NCBI GenBank assembly: GCA_050330055.1
Contig: JBHJOF010000017.1
Coordinates: forward strand, 1 to 40,686
DNA: 40,686 bases
Direction of reading: 5' to 3'
DNA from: JBHJOF01 sp050330055
GTDB taxonomy: Bacteria; Pseudomonadota; Alphaproteobacteria; Kiloniellales; JAKSDN01
Shown here: piece by piece, positions 34,857 through 40,686 of the stretch
How positions within the stretch are numbered: the stretch's first letter is position 1
Layout of the letters: every line of letters begins with the position of its first letter
Position numbers and translations under genes: made by a program
The notes under the pieces: generated by a model
Database searches by the model: none
Seen by the model: only the letters and a program-made list of their open reading frames with translations
What the model was told of the DNA's origin: nothing

Positions 34857-35831
34857 ATGCGTGGACGCCGCTATGCCCTGATCTCGCCCTGCCGCGACGA
34901 GGAGAAGTACCTCGCGCGCACGCTGGACAGCGTGCTGCGGCAGAGCGTGCCGCCGGCGCTCTGGGTCGTGGTCGACGACGGCTCGACCGATCGCACGCCG
35001 GAGATTCTCGAGCAGTACCGCGCGAAGATGGACTACCTGCGAATCATCGGGCGCGAGAACCGCGGCTTCCGCAAGGTCGGCGGCGGCGTGGTCGACGCCT
35101 TCAACGAGGGCCTGGCCAGCTTCGACCTGGACGACTTCGACTACGTCTGCAAGCTCGACATGGACCTCGACCTGCCGGCCGGCTACTTCGAGGGCCTGAT
35201 GCGTAAGATGGAGGCCGACGAGATCCTCGGCACCTGCAGCGGCAAGCCCTACTTCACCGACGAGTCAACAGGCGCGCGGGTGCCGGAGGTTTGCGGCGAC
35301 GAGATGTCGGTCGGCATGACCAAGTTCTACCGCAGCGACTGCTTTCAGGAGATCGGCGGCTTCGTCACCGAGGTCGGCTGGGACATCATCGACTGCCACA
35401 TCTGCCGCATGAAGGGCTGGCGCGCCCGCGCCTTCGACGACGCGGACATCGCCTTCCATCACCTGCGGCCCATGGGCTCGAGCTACAAGAGCATCTGGCA
35501 CGGCCGCGTGCGGCACGGCTATGGCCAACATTATCTCGGCACCCATCCGCTCTACCTGCTGGCCACGGCGCTCTACCGGCTGAACAAATCGCCGCTGGTG
35601 ATGGGTTCCCTGGCGATGATCTGGGGCTATTTCACGGCCGGCTTCCGTGGCCTGTCGCGTCATCCCGATCCGGGCGTTGTCAGCTTTATTCGCCGCTATC
35701 AGATGCGGGCGCTGCGCGCCGGCAAGCTGCGCGCGGCCGAGCAGCTGCTGGCCGAGGTGCGCAGCCGGCAGGCGAAGCAGGATGCCACGGGCAACGCCAG
35801 CTCCTGGCGGCCGGAGACAAGGTCCGGGTAA
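34857..35831 (+). CDS. Family 2 glycosyltransferase
   Basis: 324-residue GT-A enzyme with VVDDGSTD (38-45), KLDMDLDLP (99-107) as metal motif, and GWDIIDCHICRMKGWRA near 180-195. A hydrophobic region near 258-275 (SLAMIWGYFTAGF) may bind the membrane. The ATG start is favoured by GGAG nine bases upstream; the frame is open back to a TTG at 34809 with no good site. Coding sequence is markedly higher in GC than the two genes upstream, suggesting a different origin of this part of the locus. It is followed by an epimerase 48 bases on. Confidence 0.9.
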   Translation: MRGRRYALISPCRDEEKYLARTLDSVLRQSVPPALWVVVDDGSTDRTPEILEQYRAKMDYLRIIGRENRGFRKVGGGVVDAFNEGLASFDLDDFDYVCKLDMDLDLPAGYFEGLMRKMEADEILGTCSGKPYFTDESTGARVPEVCGDEMSVGMTKFYRSDCFQEIGGFVTEVGWDIIDCHICRMKGWRARAFDDADIAFHHLRPMGSSYKSIWHGRVRHGYGQHYLGTHPLYLLATALYRLNKSPLVMGSLAMIWGYFTAGFRGLSRHPDPGVVSFIRRYQMRALRAGKLRAAEQLLAEVRSRQAKQDATGNASSWRPETRSG

Positions 35832-35879
35832 GGCGCGCTTGCCAGGATCGGTGATTGAAGAAGAAGGAGAGCATTTGAG

Positions 35880-36866
35880 ATGCAAAAGGTTTTGATAACC
35901 GGTGGTGCGGGTTTCGTGGGCCGGCATTTCTGCCGGCGCTTTCTCGAGCGGGGCGACCGGGTGATCTGCGTCGACCTGGTGGCGCAGCACACCGGCGGCA
36001 TCGCGCCGCAGGACGGCTGGCCGCTGTTCGATCCGCGGGACTTCAAGACCTTCGAATTCCTGCGCGAGGACTGCCGCGACTACTTCGAGCGGGTCAAGGA
36101 CGACGACTTCGACTACGTCGTGCACCTGGCGGCCATGGTCGGCGGGCGCCTGATGATCGACCACAACCCCCTGGCGGTGGCCGACGACCTGGCGATCGAC
36201 GCGATGTACTGGCAATGGGCCAAGGAGGCCAACCCCGCCAAGACGCTCTACTTCAGCTCGAGTGCCGCCTATCCGATCAAGTTCCAGACCAAGGATGACT
36301 ACGTGCTGCTGTCCGAGGACATGATCGATTTCGGCACCGATATCGGCATGCCGGACATGACCTACGGCTGGGCCAAGCTGACCGGCGAGTACCTGGGTCG
36401 CCTGGCCTATGAGAAGCACGGCCTGAAGAGCGTGGCCTACCGGCCCTTCTCCGGCTACGGCGAGGACCAGGACGACAACTATCCCTTCCCGGCGATCTGC
36501 AAGCGGACCCTGGCCAACCGGGGCGCCAAGCAGCTCGTCGTCTGGGGCAGCGGCGACCAGATGCGCGACTTCATCCACATCGAGGACTGCGTCGACGGCG
36601 TGTTCCAGACCATGGACCGCATCGACAACGGCGATGCGGTCAATCTCTCGACCGGTATCCACACCTCGTTCAAGCAGCTGCAGCGCGAAATCGCCGACGT
36701 GCTGGGCTTCGCGCCGGAGGTGACGGGCATGTCGGACAAGCCGGAGGGCGTCTTCGCCCGCGGCGGCGACACCAGAAAGCAGCGCGACCTGGGCTTCACC
36801 GCCACGACCTCGCTGCGCGACGGCATCACGCGCGCGCTCGACTTCCTGGCTTCATCGAAAGGGTAA
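35880..36866 (+). CDS. NAD(P)-dependent nucleotide-sugar epimerase/reductase
   Basis: 328-residue extended short-chain dehydrogenase. TGGAGFVG (7-14) binds the cofactor; SSSAAYP (126-132) and TYGWAKLTGE (161-170, Tyr162 and Lys166) form the active site; RPFSGYGEDQD and RDFIHIEDCVDGV complete the fold. The GYGEDQ/DDNYPFPA stretch resembles GDP-sugar enzymes such as GDP-fucose synthase and GDP-mannose 3,5-epimerase, so a GDP-mannose-derived substrate would fit with manC, but this is not certain. The ATG start has AAGGAGAG at a suitable distance. It ends 6 bases from the end of the convergent transferase gene. Confidence 0.88.
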   Translation: MQKVLITGGAGFVGRHFCRRFLERGDRVICVDLVAQHTGGIAPQDGWPLFDPRDFKTFEFLREDCRDYFERVKDDDFDYVVHLAAMVGGRLMIDHNPLAVADDLAIDAMYWQWAKEANPAKTLYFSSSAAYPIKFQTKDDYVLLSEDMIDFGTDIGMPDMTYGWAKLTGEYLGRLAYEKHGLKSVAYRPFSGYGEDQDDNYPFPAICKRTLANRGAKQLVVWGSGDQMRDFIHIEDCVDGVFQTMDRIDNGDAVNLSTGIHTSFKQLQREIADVLGFAPEVTGMSDKPEGVFARGGDTRKQRDLGFTATTSLRDGITRALDFLASSKG

Positions 36867-36872
36867 AGGGGC

Positions 36873-37670
36873 TCAGGCCTCGTGCCTGGCGGCGGGGCCG
36901 CGGCCGAGCAGGCGACGGCGGAGGACTTCGAGCAAGAGATGCCAGACGAAAGGCAGGTCTTCGAGCAGATAGCGCCGTCCCAGGCGCTTGGGCTCCTGAA
37001 GCAGGCGATAGAGCCACTCCAGGCCGTTGTCCCGCATCCACTTGGGCGCCCAGCGCTTGTCGCCGCTGATGATGTCGAAGGCCGAGCCGATGCCAATACC
37101 TATACTGGCGTCGCAGGCCTCGAGGTTCTCGCGCACCCAGCGCTCCTGCTTTGGCGCGCCGAGCGCCACCAGCACGATCTTGGCGCCCTTGGCCTTGATC
37201 TCTGCGGCCAGCTTGGCGTTGGCCTCGGGGGTGAGCGGGAAGGGCGTCTCCAGGGCATGGAGCTTGGCCCCGGGATAGCGCTCGGCCATCTTCTCCGCCG
37301 CGCGCCGGGTGATGTCGAAGAAACCGCCGATCAGGGCGACGGCGCAGCCGGTCTCGGCCGAGATGGCGGCGCAGTCCCAGACGATCTCGGTGCCGGCCAC
37401 CCGGCCGCGCAGCGGCGTGCCGAGCAGGCCGGCGGCCCAGGTCACCGGCACGCCGTCGGCGATCACCAGGTCGGCGTCCCAGAAGTCGCGGGCCAGCTGA
37501 GGCAGGCGGCGGCACTTCATCACCATGTCGACGTTGCCCACGGCGCAGTAGAGCCGGCTGTCGGTCAGGACGGCCTGGCGCAGGCGCTCGACCGCCTCGG
37601 CGTAGGTGACCGCGTCGAAGGGACAGCCCAGGATATCGACCCGGGTCGGGCGCCTGTTAACCATATCCAA
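36873..37670 (-). CDS. WecG/TagA/CpsF-family glycosyltransferase
   Basis: 265-residue membrane-associated glycosyltransferase of the GT26 family, whose members add the second sugar to a lipid-linked first sugar (ManNAc in TagA and WecG, mannose-type or glucuronate in others such as GumM). Motifs are VGNVDMVMKC near 44-53, DADLVIADGVPV (65-76) with the likely catalytic Asp, LIGGFFD, VLVALGAPKQE and GIGIGSAFDIISG. The C-terminal basic tail LLEVLRRRLLGRG fits membrane attachment. The TTG start is chosen for GGGGAG eight bases upstream; an ATG two codons later has poor spacing. It is convergent with the epimerase and divergent from the polymerase gene. Confidence 0.92.
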   Translation of the reverse strand: MDMVNRRPTRVDILGCPFDAVTYAEAVERLRQAVLTDSRLYCAVGNVDMVMKCRRLPQLARDFWDADLVIADGVPVTWAAGLLGTPLRGRVAGTEIVWDCAAISAETGCAVALIGGFFDITRRAAEKMAERYPGAKLHALETPFPLTPEANAKLAAEIKAKGAKIVLVALGAPKQERWVRENLEACDASIGIGIGSAFDIISGDKRWAPKWMRDNGLEWLYRLLQEPKRLGRRYLLEDLPFVWHLLLEVLRRRLLGRGPAARHEA

Positions 37671-37883
37671 AGCGAAGACTCCCCAAGCTATGCCCTGCAG
37701 CGCGGCCAGTGTAGCGGCCGTTCCATTAAGGAAAAGCGGAAAGGCTGTGACCAGGGATCCCTTCTAGAGGTGGTTTTTCTCGTCACCCATGGTCGATATA
37801 ATGCGCCGGGCTTGAGGCCTTGGCGGCCGATGCCGGCCCGGACCGGGCCCCGGCGAGGCTAGCGAACCAGGAGGAGCCGCTCG

Positions 37884-39260
37884 ATGGCCTACATCTCCCG
37901 CGCTCAGGCGGACCAGCGTTTGGCGCCATGGATCGGGTCGACCACTGGCGATCCCCTGGGGTTGTGGCTGCTGGCGATGATCTACGTGAAGGTTTTCTTC
38001 AACTTCACCCCGTTCCAGCGGGATGGAATCAGCGCGGTGAGCGAAGGCGGATCGACGACGAATCAGCTCTACTGGCTGGGCATCATGGCCTTTGCCTGCT
38101 TCGTGATCTGGCGGAACTGGGGCACCGCGATGGAGCTGCTTCGGCGCAGCTGGATCTACTTCCTTCCGATCATTTGGTTCGCCGTCACCATACTGTGGTC
38201 GCCGGAGGAGGGCACTACCCTGCGGCGATCCATCCTGATGATCCTCATGTCCGGCGTCGCCTTTGGGGTGGCGGCCGCCCGGCCGAGCCCGAGAGATTTC
38301 CTGAATATCAGCGCGCTGGTGATTGGAGCCATTCTGTTCTTCAGCGTTCTGTCGATCTTCCTAGTACCGCATTTGGGTCGGTCTCCTGGTGGCCAATTCC
38401 TCGGAATCTATAATCACAAGAACGGGGCCGGCTACGTGGCGGCCATGACATTCCTTTTCTGGATATTCCTCGTGTTGAGCACGCTGCGGTTCGAGATGAA
38501 GATCATAGCGCTCTTCGCCTCCTTCCTCTGGCTCTTCTTCCTGGTGGGCACGCTGTCGAAGACCTCGCTCGGGCTTGCCCTGGTAACGCCGCTGGTCGGC
38601 ATAAGCCTCTACTATGTGCTGCAGCTCGATCTGCAGTGGCGCGTGATATCCTATGTCGCAGGCACAGTCCTGTTCGGCGTCATGGTCTGGGCCGTCCTCT
38701 ACATAAACTGGACGATCGAGGACATCGGCATCCTGATCTTCGACGACCTGACCTTCACCAGTCGAACCATGGTATGGGAATACGTGATCAGATCGATCGA
38801 GGAGCGGCCGCTGCTCGGCCATGGCTACGGCTCCTTCTGGAAGACCGCCGATGGCCTGGCGAACCGACTGGGTGCGGAGAAGGGTTCGGGCTGGGCACAG
38901 ACCGTCGGATCTGCTCACAACGGCTACCTGAATGTCTGGCTGGAGACGGGACTCATCGGCTTGCTGCTCTGCGTCACTACGATGGTGATCGTGTTCAGGC
39001 GCATTCTCATGGTCATGAAGCAGCCGGCGGAGCTGCCGCAGGACCGTTGGGTCTATGCCACCTTGCTGTCAATCACGGTGTTTCTCTACCTGCACGCCAC
39101 GATGGAGTCCTCGCTTTACATGGCGCACTCGGGCTCGACCATCCTGTTCTTTATGGTAGCCTATCTGGTCACGCTGTGGCGATGGCAGGCCGAGGAACTG
39201 CAGGTCCTCGGAGCATGGGAGGCGCGGCGCCTCTCTTCTCACAGTCGGTTCCCTCACTGA
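37884..39260 (+). CDS. O-antigen ligase/polymerase family membrane protein (Wzy-type)
   Basis: 458-residue integral membrane protein with about ten to twelve hydrophobic segments and a large periplasmic loop between roughly residues 290 and 345. The loop contains SRTMVWEYVIRSIEERPLLGHGYGSFW and SAHNGYLNVWLETGLIGLLL, the Wzy_C/O-antigen ligase signature with its conserved His. Expected role: joining of repeat units on the lipid carrier at the periplasmic face. GTG-free ATG start with AGGAG near 37869-37873 upstream. Its last seven bases overlap the end of the arylsulfotransferase-like gene on the other strand. Confidence 0.92.
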   Translation: MAYISRAQADQRLAPWIGSTTGDPLGLWLLAMIYVKVFFNFTPFQRDGISAVSEGGSTTNQLYWLGIMAFACFVIWRNWGTAMELLRRSWIYFLPIIWFAVTILWSPEEGTTLRRSILMILMSGVAFGVAAARPSPRDFLNISALVIGAILFFSVLSIFLVPHLGRSPGGQFLGIYNHKNGAGYVAAMTFLFWIFLVLSTLRFEMKIIALFASFLWLFFLVGTLSKTSLGLALVTPLVGISLYYVLQLDLQWRVISYVAGTVLFGVMVWAVLYINWTIEDIGILIFDDLTFTSRTMVWEYVIRSIEERPLLGHGYGSFWKTADGLANRLGAEKGSGWAQTVGSAHNGYLNVWLETGLIGLLLCVTTMVIVFRRILMVMKQPAELPQDRWVYATLLSITVFLYLHATMESSLYMAHSGSTILFFMVAYLVTLWRWQAEELQVLGAWEARRLSSHSRFPH

Positions 39261-40597
39261 GTGTCCGGCTGCATAGCAGAGGATGAGGAGGCCTGCGACG
39301 CTTCAGCCAGGAAAGGTAAGGCGTCGAGTTCGTGGCGTGCCGCCCAGAAGACGGAGGGAACCCTGCCGTCCACTTCATGCTCGACCACGTAGTCCCACAC
39401 GACCTTCTTGTCCCGCGTGATCTCGAACATTCGCCCTGCATTCGACTCGGTTATGAGGATGTTGCCGTTGGGCAGGTACTGGTACTCGCCGCGGTTGTTG
39501 GTGTAGAAGGTCCTGTCGTCGCTGCCGCCATACTCCCAGGTAACGCCCCCCGTCCGCGGATCGAACTCGAGGATCCGGGTGCGCCCACCTTCGCCGATAT
39601 GGCCCAGGTTATCGAAGACCGCGATGGTTCCGTTGTCGACGAACCGTGCCGTATGCTGGTGCTCCCAAGAACCACGCATTGCCCAGGTAATAGTCTCCGT
39701 GGGAACGTCGAGCACGGCGATGAGAGAAAGGTTTCGAAGCGACAGCAGGATCTGCCCCTCTTCAACGAAAGGATGGTTGGCTGCGTCGGCCGCAGTCGCG
39801 ACCTTGACCGAGTTCGCGTGCATCAACTCCTTCTTAGTGTCCTCGAGCATGACGGCGGCGTACTTCGAGCGAGCGAGGGCGTCCAGGATGGAGACCCGCT
39901 TCACCTCTTGCCCATCGGGCGTGAGAAGGACGAGCGCGTCGTCGACGACAGTGCGCCTTTGAAAGCCCTCGGGGCCCCCCTCATAACCGGAGCGGACGAC
40001 ATGGACGAGGGTGTAGATCTGGCCGTCCAGGGCGACATCCAGGTCATGGTTGGCCAGATCGGCGTACTTCCAAAGCATGTTTGACTCCTTGTCGAGCTTC
40101 ACCAGGCCATAGGCGTAGGGCCAGTGGCCGGGCGCTTCGTAAATGGCCAGCAGATCTCCGTTCGGATAGAGGTAAGTCTTTCGGAAGCAGATGAAGCGGT
40201 CGGGGACGGGAACCTCGATGTGGGGCGGACGGTCCCAGGCCTTGCTAAACGGCATCGACCATCTGTGGAGTTCCTTGCCGTCCATGCCGACCAAGAAGGC
40301 GGCGGGCGCGTAGGCGGAGGAGAACAGAGTGGCCCCGGCATAGGCCCTTGACGGATCGTGGCTTTGAAGGCCAAGCGAGGCCGTGCGCTTTGGGTAGTAG
40401 TAGTTGTCGGTGTCTTCCGGGTCCTCGAAGTGAGGTCTGATGATGTTTCTGTCGATGGACTCGATAGCCTCGAAACCCAGGCCGACGATGCGATAGGGAA
40501 ACACCCGGTAGTGATCAATTGCAGCCCCGGCAAGAAAGAACAACAAGCACGCGCCAAGGCCCAGCAGGAGGCTCTCTAATCTGAACAATCCCTTCAT
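39254..40597 (-). CDS. Membrane-anchored arylsulfotransferase (ASST)-like protein
   Basis: 447-residue protein with an N-terminal anchor or signal (SLLLGLGACLLFFLAGAAI, 9-27) and a periplasmic beta-propeller-like body made of repeated YLPNG, FDN and WEYG units. Motifs MHANSV (259-264), GQILLSLRNLSLIAVLD (281-297) and WEHQHTARFVDNGTIAVFDN (311-330) are those of the arylsulfotransferase family, which moves sulfate from an aryl sulfate donor through a phosphohistidine-like sulfohistidine, without PAPS. Whether the catalytic histidine itself is present cannot be told by eye. A role in periplasmic sulfation of the polymer is plausible; many family members are uncharacterised. It is convergent with wzy; the ATG has a weak ribosome site. 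Confidence 0.82.
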   Translation of the reverse strand: MKGLFRLESLLLGLGACLLFFLAGAAIDHYRVFPYRIVGLGFEAIESIDRNIIRPHFEDPEDTDNYYYPKRTASLGLQSHDPSRAYAGATLFSSAYAPAAFLVGMDGKELHRWSMPFSKAWDRPPHIEVPVPDRFICFRKTYLYPNGDLLAIYEAPGHWPYAYGLVKLDKESNMLWKYADLANHDLDVALDGQIYTLVHVVRSGYEGGPEGFQRRTVVDDALVLLTPDGQEVKRVSILDALARSKYAAVMLEDTKKELMHANSVKVATAADAANHPFVEEGQILLSLRNLSLIAVLDVPTETITWAMRGSWEHQHTARFVDNGTIAVFDNLGHIGEGGRTRILEFDPRTGGVTWEYGGSDDRTFYTNNRGEYQYLPNGNILITESNAGRMFEITRDKKVVWDYVVEHEVDGRVPSVFWAARHELDALPFLAEASQASSSSAMQPDTQ

Positions 40598-40686
40598 GAA
40601 TCTCTATGCCCGTTGTTCAAGTTGATCCTGGTTTCCCGAACCGTGTGCCGTTGCTTTTCTGCCGCGCGGCGGCTCGCCTGTGTGAC
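40598..40686. other. Window edge, no gene seen
   Basis: The last 89 bases upstream of the arylsulfotransferase-like gene hold no recognisable gene. They probably contain part of its promoter. Confidence 0.3.

Noticed and set aside
1..40686. CRISPR arrays, tRNA genes, rRNA genes, intact insertion sequences
   Set aside because: Looked for regular repeats, cloverleaf-like segments and transposase motifs and saw none.

Overview
The window looks like part of an alphaproteobacterial chromosome, probably Rhodospirillales-like. It is GC-rich, apart from a few AT-rich gaps. It has a sensor kinase with a consensus CtrA box in front of it, intergenic palindromes of an alphaproteobacterial kind, and a PPP-type phosphatase beside cell-envelope genes. 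The genus cannot be named from sequence inspection. I saw no rRNA, tRNA, CRISPR array or intact insertion sequence.

Almost everything between about 2 and 40.6 kb belongs to one large Wzx/Wzy-type exopolysaccharide locus. Left part (1-9.5 kb): an incomplete hybrid-type or classical sensor histidine kinase, a TylF-like methyltransferase, an NAD-dependent sugar epimerase, the polyprenyl-phosphate sugar-1-phosphate transferase that starts repeat-unit synthesis, a small membrane protein, a peptidoglycan-binding membrane protein and a PPP phosphatase. Export part (10-14.5 kb): an outer-membrane beta-barrel, a short OPX (Wza-like) protein and a Wzc-type chain-length regulator/tyrosine autokinase, all on the + strand. 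Modification part (14.8-28.5 kb): two tandem PAPS sulfotransferases (+), then a long - strand series made of a third sulfotransferase, manC, an LhgO-like FAD oxidoreductase, a GNAT protein, a polysaccharide deacetylase, two tandem alkaline-phosphatase-superfamily enzymes and a GT2 glycosyltransferase. Assembly part (29.4-40.6 kb): flippase (Wzx), remnants of a duplicated wzx-GT segment around a zinc-ribbon methyltransferase, a GT4 enzyme, two GT2 enzymes, a second epimerase, a WecG/TagA-family transferase, the polymerase/ligase (Wzy) and a membrane-anchored arylsulfotransferase-like protein.

Read together, the genes suggest a sulfated, possibly methylated, acylated or deacetylated, mannose-derived polysaccharide. 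GDP-mannose comes from ManC, the initiating transferase primes the lipid carrier, the GTs extend it, Wzx flips it, Wzy polymerises it, and Wzc, OPX and the beta-barrel export it. Three cytosolic PAPS-type sulfotransferases and one ASST-like protein decorate it.

The most notable points are: (i) the density of sulfotransferases; (ii) a tandem AlkP-superfamily pair whose usual Asp-His metal motif is replaced by Gln-Glu and whose ends are almost identical at DNA level; (iii) a decayed wzx-GT duplication now holding a methyltransferase gene; (iv) two CRP-like palindromes in separate promoter regions of the locus; (v) a short OPX protein beside a separate beta-barrel. All functional statements come from motif reading, not from database searches.
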